A program made the translations under genes and the position numbers. Below, in pieces: positions 12,366-22,647 of a stretch of DNA of 64,000 bases; the stretch's first letter is position 1; each line of letters begins with the position of its first letter. A model generated the notes under the pieces. That model was not told where the DNA came from and made no database searches. It worked only from the letters and a program-made list of their open reading frames with translations. The stretch comes from Bradysia coprophila (lineage: Eukaryota > Arthropoda > Insecta > Diptera > Sciaridae). The stretch spans positions 12,664,062-12,728,061 of the forward strand of contig NC_050738.1 of the NCBI RefSeq assembly GCF_014529535.1, given 5' to 3'.

Positions 12366-12676
12366 ATCACAATCTAAATTTCATGACCTTGCATTTGTCA
12401 AGGCACCTTGTGAATATTTTCAAGAACATTCAGGAAGTGTCAAATGAAGGATTCTTTTGTGCATACATCTGAGTTCCCGCAAGCTCTTTGTTCAAATTAA
12501 ATTTTCCTTAAAAACACTTCACCGTCAATAATTTTTACAAACTCGACTCTTTCCATATTTTCCATTCATACAGATTTATTTTCAAATACCTTGATACCGC
12601 CGATACCATACCAATTTAATTTCGGCAACACTGCTTACTAAAAATTTGACAGTTTGACAGCCATTCCCTAGAATAA

Positions 12677-12703
12677 CTCTTTCCGGTTCGGTACCAATAA
12701 CGT
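12677..12703 (+). promoter_or_regulatory. RpL9: RpL9 first exon, 5' TOP-like start and splice donor
   Basis: CTCTTTCCGG at 12,677-12,686 is a pyrimidine tract of the kind that begins ribosomal protein mRNAs (the TOP motif, which places translation under TOR control). The strong donor CGT|GTAAGT follows at 12,704, and the matching acceptor TTTACAG ends at 13,155, seven bases before the ATG. This gives a 452-bp intron in the 5' UTR. The exact transcription start is inferred from the tract. Confidence 0.65.
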
Positions 12704-13162
12704 GTAAGTTGTACGTATTTTATTAACAAATATTTATTTCAAATCATCGGTGAAAAGGTGCAACAATTTTAATTAAATAAAATTCCAAATTGTTCAATGA
12801 TTTGTTAAAAGTTAGCCGCATGTCGTCGTTTAGCAGTTTTCACTGTTTTAAAAGCAAAAAATTAACTTTTTGATTCAGTCCAGTTTTTTGACAGATCTTC
12901 TCTTCGTTATGCTAAAGCGTTCGGTCTCGGTTTCTTGTTAGGTTTTTCGTTTGTTTATTGAGACTGTTCTCACTCAATTTCTAGCGGACTGAATTGGTTT
13001 CTATGTTAAATTAAAGAGCAAATCATCCAGTAGAGAGTTAATTTTGTTTTCGTTTCAATTTGTTATTGTTTAAAGGTTATGTTGCACCCGTGTTTATGTT
13101 TCACCTGAATTGCTAGTAAAACTTTTTAACCTACAATTCGGTTTTCTATTTACAGTGGAACC

Positions 13163-13800
13163 ATGAAGACCATTAACTCAAACCAATGCGTTAAGATTCC
13201 AAAAGGCATCGAGGCTACAGTAAAGTCGCGAGTCGTGACAATAAAAGGGCCCCGTGGAGTTCTCAAGCGAAACTTCAAACATTTAGCCGTCGACATTCAC
13301 ATGGTCAACAAGAAGACTTTGAAGGTTGAAAAATGGTTCGGCAAAAAGAAACAGTTGGCTGCCGTTCGCACAGTGTGCTCACACATTGAAAACATGATTC
13401 GGGGTACGTTTTGACATGGATAATCTGTCGCATGAACGAATTGACTCAACTCTGTTGTTTTCGGTTTACAGGAGTCACAAAAGGATTTTTGTACAAAATG
13501 CGTGCTGTATATGCCCATTTCCCCATCAATTGTGTCACCTCCGAGAGTAACACCGTCATCGAAATCCGTAATTTCTTGGGCGAGAAATACATTCGGCGAG
13601 TAGTGATGGCACCTGGTGTGACCGTTGTCAACTCGACCAAGCAAAAGGACGAACTGATCATCGAAGGCAACGACATTGAAGCCGTATCGGGATCAGCAGC
13701 CCTTATTCAACAGTCAACGACAGTCAAGAACAAGGATATCCGTAAATTCTTGGACGGTCTCTATGTGTCCGAAAAGACATCTGTTGTACAAGATGAATAA
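13163..13800 (+). CDS. RpL9: Large-subunit ribosomal protein L9 (uL6), two coding exons
   Basis: Coding exons are 13,163-13,403 and 13,472-13,800, separated by a 68-bp intron (donor G|GTACGT, acceptor TTTACAG). The product is 189 aa, the usual length for eukaryotic L9 (about 190 aa). It opens [18 protein letters not shown] and carries the two repeated uL6 domains; recognisable blocks include [47 protein letters not shown] and [12 protein letters not shown]. The protein is part of the 60S subunit near the sarcin-ricin loop and stalk base. The ATG follows ACC, a good start context. An additional intron lies in the 5' UTR. The codon usage is richer in G+C than the surrounding DNA, as expected for a highly expressed gene. 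No frameshift or odd residue was noticed. Confidence 0.97.
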
Positions 13801-14658
13801 GAAAATTGAAGATTAAAATTTTGGAAAGAGATTCTCGTGTTTCTGTGCCATCACATGCGAAGAATCGATTTTGTTTATGTGTAGTGGATCGAAGGGTATG
13901 GATTTCCCACTCAGTCATTACAAAGGCAAAATAACAACCAGTTGAGGTAAGTGATTAGAATGTTAGGTGTCTGCAATGCTAGGTATAATGATTCTGTGAT
14001 TGACATTTTTTTCGTTGGTAACTCAACTGCATTAGTAATTATGGAACGATATTTGTATTACCAAGCAAAACAACCGGAAGATCCGTAACTGCATTAGGCA
14101 GTCTTCCCTAATGATCAATATCTGAGAAGAATCTTTTCATTGTTTCTATGTGTAAAGCGATGCTATCGATGAGTCATTATTGCCCAAGTGATTTCGTAAG
14201 AAAATGTACAGACCGAAACTTCTATAAACGGTTTATTTGTATGATTTTTTGAATGTCAAGTTTAAAGTTGAGTAGAGTTGGTTCGGCGGGTCTTTCATTA
14301 TGTATATGGAACAATGTCATTAATGTTTAAATAGTCATTAGGATTAAGATCAGAGATTCTTCATTCGTAAAATAGTTGGCAACTCAAATTTAAAGGAAGA
14401 AGACTAAAGGGCAAGGACTGTTGTTTACTCTCACTTTTTCCACGATTTTCCAAACCTTGAAAAACGAGCAACAATTTCACTGAAATTCTTCCATTTCCAA
14501 CCGCTGCAGATTGTTTGTCGTAGCAAATTAAACGAGCTACACAATCCGACTTGCATAAATAACTGACTCGCTACAAAGCACATCAAATTATCGACAACAA
14601 TAGGTTCAAAAGATAGTGCGGCTGTTGATTTATAAACCGGATGTCTGATTAGGCTTTA
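13801..14658. other. RpL9 3' end and gene-free DNA
   Basis: An ATTAAA at about 13,812 is a possible poly(A) signal for RpL9. Beyond it no gene or clear repeat is seen. Confidence 0.4.
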
Positions 14659-14723
14659 ACCTGTCACAGACGGCAAGCCTATTAACAGTTTTACTATTGA
14701 TCTATTACTTCATTTGATCGAAG

Positions 14724-14854
14724 ATTTTCAGAGATTGATTTCAGAAATCTATTACTTCATTTGCTTCGAACAAAATTTTTGCTATATAAGTCCTCATAGA
14801 GCTTGTCGTTTATTATTGATGTCGTTGTCGATAACAGATGACAGCCGTCTGTAA
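14724..14854 (+). repeat. Direct repeat, copy 1 (TTACTTCATTTG family)
   Basis: This 130-bp stretch recurs with few changes at 15,576-15,702. Shared features are AGAGATTGATTTCAGAAATC, ATTACTTCATTTG, GAACAAAATTTTTGCTAT and GATAACAGATGACAGC. The two copies differ by a 3-base indel in TTTATTATTGAT and scattered substitutions. A nearby CTGTCACAGACGG at about 14,660 pairs loosely with the CCGTCTGTAA at the far end, so the full element may begin about 65 bp earlier. Confidence 0.75.
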
Positions 14855-15575
14855 GGGTGGTATAGTGGTTCAGATCAAAACTGAGCAAATTTACGACTCT
14901 AAATGCCAACTATGTTAAGTTCAGTCTGTTTGAAGGATTTCGCAAATGGACAATGGGCAGTACGAAGGTCGGTTTGCACTTTCGAAAAGACGTAAGTGTT
15001 TATGCTAAGATAGGCCTTAATCCCTAGATCTCAAAACCGACCTCAAAAGTGTGTATTTTGTAGACAGATTGAAGCGGTTGTGATGAAGTTTTGAGACTGG
15101 TTTTTAGTTCTGGGGACTGAGGCCTACGTATATAGAGTATGCCTGAGGATTACGCCAAGGTCGGAGTAAAAAAAATCCTTTTTAGTTTCATACTCTCTAC
15201 TACTGAAATTGATAGCAACTTGATTGTCTTTACAACAAAATAGTTATATTGCTGCTCGAATGTCCTTACCTACTTACCTGTACCGTTCTATAGTTCTCGC
15301 ATGAATCTTCCACTTCTATTTGACTTTGTATAACCCCTACAATTTATAAATTACGTCCTCTTTGAAAAGTGGTACGACGAAATTGGGACATTAGTGCTTT
15401 GAGGCAGAAAAATTTGCTGACTTGGAAATAGGCCACATCTAGCATTTAACAAATGCGAGATTTTTGATTTCCAAGTGAGTAATCGTTGGGGATATAACTT
15501 CTATGCACGGAACGGAAGCAAAAGTTTGTCATTCTCCTACTTGCTGTCTAACACACGCGCGCACTTGCCAAAACA
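14855..15575. other. Gene-free spacer between two direct repeats
   Basis: No coding frame or RNA gene recognised. Confidence 0.4.
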
Positions 15576-15702
15576 TTTTCAGAGATTGACTTCAGAAATC
15601 TATTACTTCATTTGTTTCGAACAAAATTTTTGCTATGTAAGACCTCATAGAGCTTGTCGTTTATTGATGTCGTTGTCGATAACAGATGACAGCGGTCTGT
15701 AA
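15576..15702 (+). repeat. Direct repeat, copy 2 (TTACTTCATTTG family)
   Basis: Second copy of the repeat at 14,724-14,854, in the same orientation and about 850 bp away. Its ends are the same as copy 1, which argues for two insertions of one element or a local duplication. Confidence 0.75.
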
Positions 15703-15854
15703 CAGGTTACTTGACCATAAATCATTTACCATTCGATTTCAATAGCTTAACAATGGAGATTATACTCTGTTTTGTACACGAGCTATCAGAAAATTAATTG
15801 AAACTCGCAAGATATGTTCGGTAAGACTTTGAAAATAGCACTGCTATGCTTTTT

Positions 15855-16895
15855 AGACCCGTACGAAGTACTGGGGTCTTATAGGTTTACGCATACGTTT
15901 GTAACACGTCGAATTGGACTCCCTGAGTAAGGGGAAACCTATTGTGGTTGTCTAGAGATGCCAAATCCGCGAAAAAAAAATGTCCGTCTGTCCGTCTGTC
16001 TGTCTGCACGATAACTTGAGTAAAACGCATCCGATTTTGAAAATTCTTTTTTTTCCCGTTTGGTAATGTCAAAAGACAGGCTAAGTTCGAAGATGAGTGA
16101 TTTTGGATCGACCCCTCCCGAGCTGTGGCCCAATAAGTGCTTTACGGTTTTTCGAAGATATCTCCGGACATTTAAACGTTAAACTTGTAAGTGATACGTC
16201 AAATAAAAGGTATTTACAATACCGATCGACAAAAAAAAGTTTATGGAAATCGGATGACCGACTCGTGAGTTAGACCCCTTGGTGTGGAACAGGCACAGGG
16301 CGGCAAGCAGTTTTTGCTTGTAGGTCGGCCACATTTGAACATATTTCGTCTGTTTTAGCTTTATTAGATAGGTATTGACCGTACCAATCAGGGAATTTTT
16401 TTTTTATGAAATTATGTTCTCCGGAGCGTGAGCTAGGTCTCTTGGAGTGAGCTCTTATCTGGCTACTCGGAAGTACAGTGAACGTGGTGTATTTTGACAA
16501 TATCTCGAGTAAATTTTGACCGAATTTCATGATTTTTTTTTGTTTGAAAGGTATTGACGAATGCAAAGCGTCGGTACTATTTCCGGTCTCCTAACAAAAT
16601 GGCTGCCGGCGGCCATATTGGATTTTAGTAAAATAGAAATATCTTGGGAAAAATGATACTTAGAGAGTTTCTGTTAACATGGAAATAATTTGTTATGTGT
16701 GTGGGGTTTCAGGGATTCCATATACAGACATCTATATATACCTATATACAGCTATATTGAGCTATATACAGGCATATAGAGCTATATAATAGCATATTCC
16801 TCTGTGAAATGTTTATTTACAGTGAAATATAGGTAAATATAGCGGTATATAGCTGTTTAAATAGGAACTTATGAAATTTGTCTTCGTACGGGGCT
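15855..16895. mobile_element. About 1-kb element with CCCGTACGAAG terminal inverted repeats
   Basis: AGACCCGTACGAAG at 15,855-15,868 faces CTTCGTACGGGGCT at 16,882-16,895 (13 of 14 bases complementary). The interior holds a (TCTG/TCCG)n tract at about 15,981-16,006 followed by CACGATAACTTGAGTAAA, and an ATATAC/AGCTATAT-rich run at about 16,730-16,860. There is no transposase frame. A further TTTCGTACGGGTC at about 17,053-17,065 fits the left end equally well, so the element could extend to there. It reads as a non-autonomous repeat, possibly present in many copies in the genome. Confidence 0.6.
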
Positions 16896-17309
16896 GTCTA
16901 TATTACCTCCGGCAATTTAGTTGTATATGATAACAAGGCAAAGAGTGGATAATGTAAGTGATTTTAAAGGGAGAATAGTGTTTCAGCAGAGAAGAAAATG
17001 AAGTAAGATAAATGAAGAGTCTCACATTAAAGGCTTTTGATACGAATAGGTGTTTCGTACGGGTCGGCGTTAGCTATGTTTAAGATATCAGTAGGAGGTA
17101 TATTGTACATTTCTAGTCACTCACATATTTAACTTATATTTTCCAATTTCCATTAAGACTTCACCATTAACGAACAAATTAAAATTTCACTATTTATTGG
17201 TGTACAAAATTTCACTATTAAGCTAATTCTATTCACTCTACGAAATAGAGCATTTAATATCAAAGGAGTCTTTTAAAATGAAAACCATCCCAGTTCACTG
17301 TGCATGGCC
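16896..17309. other. Upstream region of the glycine-rich gene
   Basis: A+T-rich DNA without recognised genes. It holds the extra CGTACGGGTC motif noted for the preceding element. Confidence 0.4.
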
Positions 17310-17317
17310 TATAAATA
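17310..17317 (+). promoter_or_regulatory. TATA box of the glycine-rich gene
   Basis: TATAAATA lies 34 bp before TCACTC at 17,342-17,347, a plausible initiator with start at A17,344. The ATG at 17,417 is then about 73 bp downstream. The spacing is canonical for an RNA polymerase II core promoter. Confidence 0.65.
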
Positions 17318-17416
17318 CGTAAAGTTTGTGTTGGAACTTCGTCACTCTGTGCTCAACCGCCTTGTAGTTAATAACTTGAAAGTAAAAATCTCAAATCGAA
17401 ATACTCATCTGCAAAA

Positions 17417-17821
17417 ATGGCTGCCCGTCAAGTTGTAAACGTTGCAAAGGCTGGTGTTCTTCAGAAATTGGCCATCGCTGAATTGGTCGTTGGTGGCAAA
17501 GTGGCGTGTGAGGGCTTTGGAGCTGCATCAAACGGTGGTGCATCTGGTTACAGCGGTCAAGGTGGATCCGGCGGTCAATCTGGTTACGGCGGTCCATCTG
17601 GTTACGGCAGTCCATCTGGTTACGGCGGTCCATCTGGCTATGGCGGTTCGTCTGGCTATAGTGGTTCGTCTGGCTATGGTGGTTCGTCTGGCTATGGCGG
17701 TTCGTCTGGTTTTGGCAGTTCACCTAGCAGAGCTAGCAGTCCACAAGGATATGGACAACAAGGATTTGGAGCTGGCAATGGAGCTGGAAATGCTTTCGGA
17801 TCTGGCTATGGAAGTTTCTAA
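17417..17821 (+). CDS. Small glycine/serine/tyrosine-repeat protein, intronless
   Basis: The 134-aa frame starts with ATG after AAAA and ends in a TAA. Residues 1-30 are hydrophobic with basic residues (Arg4, Lys11, Lys17) and no acidic residue before Glu22; this is not a clear signal peptide and looks slightly like a mitochondrial presequence. Residues 34-134 are Gly/Ser/Tyr-rich. Residues 55-102 are eight consecutive six-residue units of the form SGYGG(P/S), encoded by 18-bp repeats at 17,579-17,722. A TATA box, initiator-like sequence and AATAAA bracket it, which supports a real, possibly strongly expressed gene. I do not recognise an ortholog. Gly-Tyr repeats occur in insect cuticle, eggshell and silk proteins and in low-complexity RNA-binding tails; no RNA-binding domain is present. 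The function is unknown. Confidence 0.75.
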   Translation: MAARQVVNVAKAGVLQKLAIAELVVGGKVACEGFGAASNGGASGYSGQGGSGGQSGYGGPSGYGSPSGYGGPSGYGGSSGYSGSSGYGGSSGYGGSSGFGSSPSRASSPQGYGQQGFGAGNGAGNAFGSGYGSF

Positions 17822-17855
17822 ATTTTCTACATTGAAATTAGAAACATCTTTTCGA

Positions 17856-17861
17856 AATAAA
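17856..17861 (+). terminator. Poly(A) signal of the glycine-rich gene
   Basis: AATAAA lies 35 bp past the TAA stop, consistent with a short 3' UTR. Confidence 0.65.
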
Positions 17862-18087
17862 TAACTTCAGTCGAAACTTTAGAAACTTTGGAAATTTCAT
17901 TCAGCGTTGGCGTAGTAGTTAGTTTCAATTAGATGTAGTTTTGGAGTGCGATTCCTAGTATTTACTGTCATGTGAGGTCTTTTTTTTAGCGTGTGAGAGG
18001 TTTCCGACGGAGAAAAAGTGCGACTTTGTCCTAGGTTTTCTCCACGTTGTTCCCGCCGAAGGTAACTTGTATTGCATATTCGATCGT

Positions 18088-19067
18088 AATAGTACATTAC
18101 TATGCAAGGGAAGTAAAGTGATATCTCGTATCCAGATGAGAAAAAGTATCCGAGGGCGGCAGCCCGAGGTACTTTTACTCATCGTGATACGAGATATCAC
18201 TTTATTTTCCGTGTGTAGTACGACGTTTTACTATGCGAGTGATGTAAAGGTTATTGCCTATACATGTAATAGCCTTATTACATGCACCAGCATAGTAAAG
18301 AAACTTTTGTCTGCACTAGTTGTCTTATGATCAAAGTTACAGTTTTGCGTTTGGCTAGACCTAAGCATTTCAACTTCTTTCCGATTAAATGTAAACTGTC
18401 CAAAATTCTTCAAATAACTGTCATAGTTGGGCTTTGGGTATGTTAGATTAAATTCAGTCGGCGTCGATTTTGCGATAATGTAGAAGAATGTATTTGCTCA
18501 TGAATGAAATAAGAACAATTTTCTCACAGCTTAGAAATACTCGGTTAGGACAGTATACCTAGCAGATCCCACACTCCACAAGTTTGTGATTGGGGTTTAT
18601 ATAGCAACTTAATAGAGAACTACTTTGAACTGTCTATATGTGTCATTAATACAACTAAACTACGTCCTTGTTGGGTCAAAGTCTTTTATTTATATGTCCT
18701 CGTTCTTATCACATACGCTAGATTTTCGGATGTCAAAATTACACTTCAGGTCTATGTTGTTGTCCCGTTTTCGCTTATGTAATAAAATAGAGTACACACT
18801 TGTCACTATCAGTCTCGGCAAGCCTCGACTTCTTCGTGACAAGTGTGTAATATATTTTACTATGCTGGTGCATGTAATAAGGCTATTACATGTATAGGCA
18901 ATAACCTTTACATCACTCGCATAGTAAAACGTCGTACTACACACGGAAAATAAAGTGATATCTCGTATCACGATGAGTAAAAGTACCTCGGGCTGCCGCC
19001 CTCGGATACTTTTTCTCATCTGGATACGAGATATCACTTTACTTCCCTTGCATAGTAATGTACTATT
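18088..19067. mobile_element. Foldback element with two 212-bp inverted arms
   Basis: 18,088-18,299 and 18,856-19,067 read as exact reverse complements over all the blocks I compared, with a 556-bp unrelated spacer. Each arm contains its own hairpin (for example TAAAGTGATATCTCGTATC at 18,114-18,132 with its complement at 18,186-18,204, around a GAGGGCGGCAGCCCGAG core). The spacer holds another hairpin at 18,794-18,848. No transposase is encoded; open frames in the arms are identical because the arms are. Near-perfect arms imply recent origin, gene conversion, or an assembly or inversion event. Confidence 0.85.
18794..18848. repeat. 13-bp-stem hairpin with CTCGG..CCTCG loop
   Basis: ACACACTTGTCAC at 18,794-18,806 pairs exactly with 18,836-18,848. 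The loop contains CTCGGCAAGCCTCGA, resembling the loops of the neighbouring hairpins. Confidence 0.7.
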
Positions 19068-19140
19068 TTAGGCACACGATGTGTATTGTCACACTCGGCC
19101 TACTGCCTCGAGTGACAATTTACACATCTAGTGCCTAAAA
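19066..19140. repeat. Hairpin abutting the foldback arm
   Basis: TTTTAGGCAC at 19,066-19,075 pairs with GTGCCTAAAA at 19,131-19,140. Further in, GATGTGTA..TTGTCAC pairs with GTGACAA..TACACATC. The loop is CTCGGCCTACTGCCTCGAG. It touches the right arm of the larger element. Confidence 0.7.
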
Positions 19141-19215
19141 AAGCATTTATCACTCGGTTGTATAAATTACTATTTCGCAGGGGGCCCGCAAAAGAAAAAT
19201 TCACTTTCGCTGCAC

Positions 19216-19360
19216 TTAAGAGGTAAAATAAACTACATAATTGTGCGGAAATCGTTGTTTTGACTCGTGTGGTTGTATACTTCGCCTTCGGCTCAGCATA
19301 CAAACTCCACACTCTTCAAAACAACAATTTTCCGCACAAGTACGTAATCTACTATAAGTT
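19216..19360. repeat. 145-bp imperfect hairpin
   Basis: TTGTGCGGAAATCGTTGTTTTGA at about 19,241-19,263 pairs with the facing block ending at about 19,339, and pairing continues outward toward CTTAAG and AACTT ends. The centre is TCGCCTTCGGCTCAGC. Same architecture as the hairpins just upstream. Confidence 0.7.
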
Positions 19361-20177
19361 AAAATGGTGATAAATTGTGTGACTAAAGGTCTGAAGTTAA
19401 CGATAATGTTCTCAATAATGGTGCCCGGGACAATGCCGTTTCGACAAAAGTTCAAAATCGCAAAACAATCTAGGCAAGGTAAGGAAAGTGTCAGGGCTTT
19501 TTGTTCGCAATTTCAATTCCCTGGTAAGTATAGCAGTTGTCATTGTCTTAAGTCCTACTACATCGATGTGCATAACTGTAGGATTCTATGTATAATTGAA
19601 GCAAGCACTTGTACACTTGGGGAGGTCACACAGATCGCCATTTCATTAGATACGCGGGAATACATAAAAGTATACAGCCTTGAAGATTTTATGTAGTGGA
19701 GCTTTCCATTTAATATTCAGGTCATGAAATTTCTTACCTCGTGATTGGTGAGACTAACGCAATTCAAGCATGAGGGGTACTCTAAATGGGGTACTGAAAC
19801 TAGACAGTGTGTCATACAGCTGCAAAAAACTGCAAAAAACCATTTCATACAAAATAGTGTACTCTATTTCATTTGACAGCTGTCGAATATGATCACTTTT
19901 GCGCGGAATCACGAATTTTTGTTCTTTTTACGCTGCTAAAGACGTAACAAAATGATTTTTGTCACATTGCAGCACCTTTTTTTTCGAATTTTGCGCCTTA
20001 TGTTATATGTTTTTATACCACCCGCTGATACCGCTCGTGGTATACGTTTTCTTCAAATTGTAGACAACATCACTGCATTTGAGTCAATTTTCGAGCTGTC
20101 ATTTCGTCCGATTTCTACATCTCAAAAAGACAAAATCAATTTTATTCATCACCAAGAAGTCGATAGAATTTACAGAA
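19361..20177. other. Gene-free DNA and ATPsynG upstream region
   Basis: A 110-codon plus-strand frame at 19,364-19,696 starts within the hairpin flank and has no family resemblance. Around 19,775-19,890 GACAGCTGTC, TACTCTA and AAATAGAGTA-type words suggest a small repeat. The sequence up to 20,177 includes the unmarked 5' UTR of ATP synthase g. Confidence 0.4.
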
Positions 20178-20642
20178 ATGGCATCTAAAGTGTCCGGGCT
20201 TGTGAACTGTAAGTTTACCATACGATAGAACCTCGGGAATGACAGTGAAAATACAGTTTAAACCATTTCTTCTAACCACACTTTTCCACAATCAAAGATT
20301 ACATAATTTCTGAGGACTATTCCCCACCTGATATGCCCGATGCACCCAATGATTATTAAAAAAGTTTGTTCTTCCTAAATAGCGCTCATTGTGCAAGGAC
20401 GACCGAAGTTCAACATTTTCTTGAAATATGCTAAGGTGGAACTGACCCCTCCAACACCAGGTGACATTCCAGCCATTCGAGCAGGTCTTGGTAAAATCAT
20501 TAACGGTGCAAGAACCGGAGCCTGGAAAAATGCGACTGTCAGAGATGCTTGGCTAAACACTTTGGTAACAGCTGAAGTGTTCTTCTGGTTCTATATTGGT
20601 GAATGTATCGGTAAACGCCATTTGGTTGGATACGACGTTTAG
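20178..20642 (+). CDS. ATPsynG: Mitochondrial ATP synthase subunit g, two exons
   Basis: Exon 1 is 20,178-20,208 (MASKVSGLVN plus one base) and exon 2 is 20,383-20,642, separated by a 174-bp intron (T|GTAAGT .. AATAG|CG). The product is 96 aa, close to animal subunit g (about 100 aa). Conserved blocks are KYAKVELTPPTPGDIPAI, TGAWKNATVRDAWLNTLV, and the C-terminal hydrophobic segment EVFFWFYIGECIGKR followed by HLVGYDV. The last part is the single membrane helix of this Fo peripheral subunit. Subunit g sits with e at the dimer interface and supports F1Fo dimer formation and cristae shape in the inner mitochondrial membrane. The start was chosen because the exon-1 donor is strong, the phase fits, and the N-terminus reads like the family (MASxVS..LV). 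Confidence 0.95.
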
Positions 20643-20773
20643 GTGATTTCCATCCATACCACGAACGTACATATTATGTCTATGATAGCAATGAATTAAT
20701 GTAATTTCAGAATGCAAACTCTTCTAAGAATATGTAAAATTTCAACCGAACGAGTTGTGTAAAATGTGTTTTG

Positions 20774-20800
20774 CGAATAAATTTATTTGATTCTAATAAA
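20774..20800 (+). terminator. ATPsynG: Poly(A) signals of ATPsynG
   Basis: Two AATAAA words lie about 130-155 bp past the TAG, giving a short 3' UTR. Confidence 0.55.
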
Positions 20801-22320
20801 TAAGGTGAGCGTTTTGTATTTCCGTTCCTGGACGAATAAAGCAACAAAAAAGAATGAAGGAGTGCTCTCTCATCAAACTCCCATCGTAGACAATGTTGGT
20901 CGAAATATGCAGATTGCAGCATTATTGTTTCAATTAGTAAACAGTTAATTTAACATTTTCAGGTCTTGGAAAATAGATTTAATCATTTTGTGAAAGGGCG
21001 TGTAGGTTAATTGTATGATGGTCAGTCTCATAATATTTTTATTTCTTTCTGCCAAAGAACAAACTTAAATCGAAACACTTTGACGATCGTAAATTTTCGT
21101 TACCTTCATTTTAGATCGACAAGAACCAGAGTAGAGCTTTTGTAAGTCGAAAAAATACTTACTTTCTTAGTAAAATTGCTCAATGGCTGTACGTTGTTCC
21201 CAGTTCACATACATTTTATTGAATTCATTCTTGTATATAGTTATGGGAAAACATCGGATGTTTATTTTTCTCTGATGTCAACCACAAATTGTAAATGTTG
21301 AGCAAGCCCATACTAGAGGAAATATTTTCTTGAATTTCCCAAATTTTCTTGAAAATATCTTTAAAAAAATATTGAAACGTTCAATTAGGTCCCACCTTAT
21401 CGGTCTATTGACTGATGGGGTTTTCAAAAGATATTGAAATTTTTGTTTTGTCGTTGGAAAAATGAGTTTTCGTGCTATGCAAACCTCCAAAAACAATAAG
21501 CATTTTTAACTCTCTAGTAAAAATTTATGCGTTGGGTCTGTTGATGTGAATTTGATGGTCTAAAGTGCCAAAAAAGCCCAAACGCGCTGTATAGGGTTTT
21601 AAACAACCGTGACCGTGATTACGATGATACGATGAATATACTTCCTCTACTCGAATATTTTCAGTGTGAAAAAAATTATCAAAAAAATTAAGTTTCGCAT
21701 TGTAAGACACTCTCTCATCAAGTTTAGCTCTGGAAGTTCCAGACTTGAAATTGATTTCGCTTCCTTCTGGGTCGGTATTGGTATGACTAAAAAATGGGTT
21801 CGACTTCTTCAGAACCTTGTTTTAATAAAAGAATTCTTCTAATTATTTATCAATCGGTGAACTTATAAATTAAAACCTAATAGTGTACAGTACTCTAAGC
21901 GATGAAAGGGCACAAAATTTGCGACTGAAATTACTTCGATATATGCTATACAAGACACGTAGACACGAGCGGAGAGAGCAGATAACACGAGGAAACACTG
22001 CGACAAAGAAAAAGCATTTAACTGGAAGGAATTTACCAAAAGATTGATGCACAACTGAGATAAGTTGACGCAAGTAGAAACAAAATTATTTGCTTCTTTT
22101 GGAGATAGTGAGGAGTCCCCACTGGGGATGGTAGTTGACGTTCAGTTTGACCCTAAATTCATTCATTTTTTCCCAAATTTACTCACTTTTCGGTTCAAGT
22201 ATTAACTTAGAAAAGAATTTTTTTCGCATGAAAATTCCAACCTTTTTAACTTTTTCGATTAACGTCCGACAAATTTTTATTTTGACGAGTGGAGACGTTA
22301 AATTTGGAACATCTAACTTA
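20801..22320. other. Gene-free A+T-rich DNA
   Basis: No gene recognised on either strand. The short frames overlap one another and have no family resemblance. Confidence 0.45.
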
Positions 22321-22326
22321 CAGAGC

Positions 22327-22399
22327 TTTACATGTTTCTGGTCGGTAAATACGAAAAATGTACTCAAAAAATTACATTTACCGACCAGAAGCACGTAAA
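22327..22399. repeat. Hairpin with 24-bp arms
   Basis: 22,327-22,350 and 22,376-22,399 are inverted copies, with CTGGTCGGTAAAT and ATTTACCGACCAG exact and the outer parts nearly so. The loop is 25 bp. Probable small MITE or fragment. Confidence 0.65.
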
Positions 22400-22647
22400 A
22401 TTTTTTAGAATCATCTCTGAAAATGTCATCTTACGTACCAAAAAGTATGGTAAGTCAGAAAGTGACCTACTTTTGCAATAATACTCAAGGTATCTTGAAA
22501 ACACAATTTCAGATTTATCTGAGTTTTTAAAGTCATCGATGTTTTCAGTTTTGAAATAATTCATTTAATTATCACTTCATGACAATGAAGGGCGAGTACG
22601 TTTTAACATAAATTAAGAAAACTGGACAAAATTGTAATTGATGTAAA

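Noticed and set aside
12704..13155. A snoRNA in the RpL9 5' UTR intron.
   Set aside because: Ribosomal protein introns often host snoRNAs, but no convincing C/D box pair (TGATGA with CTGA) or H/ACA layout was found by eye.
17442..17864. A 140-codon frame overlapping the glycine-rich gene, with HLVTAV repeats.
   Set aside because: The 18-bp repeats keep several frames open. The Gly/Ser/Tyr frame has better composition and its ATG fits the promoter spacing.
18067..19037. Matching open frames on both sides of 18.1-19.0 kb, sharing a 60-residue segment.
   Set aside because: They are the two arms of a perfect inverted repeat read in the same sense, not a gene pair.
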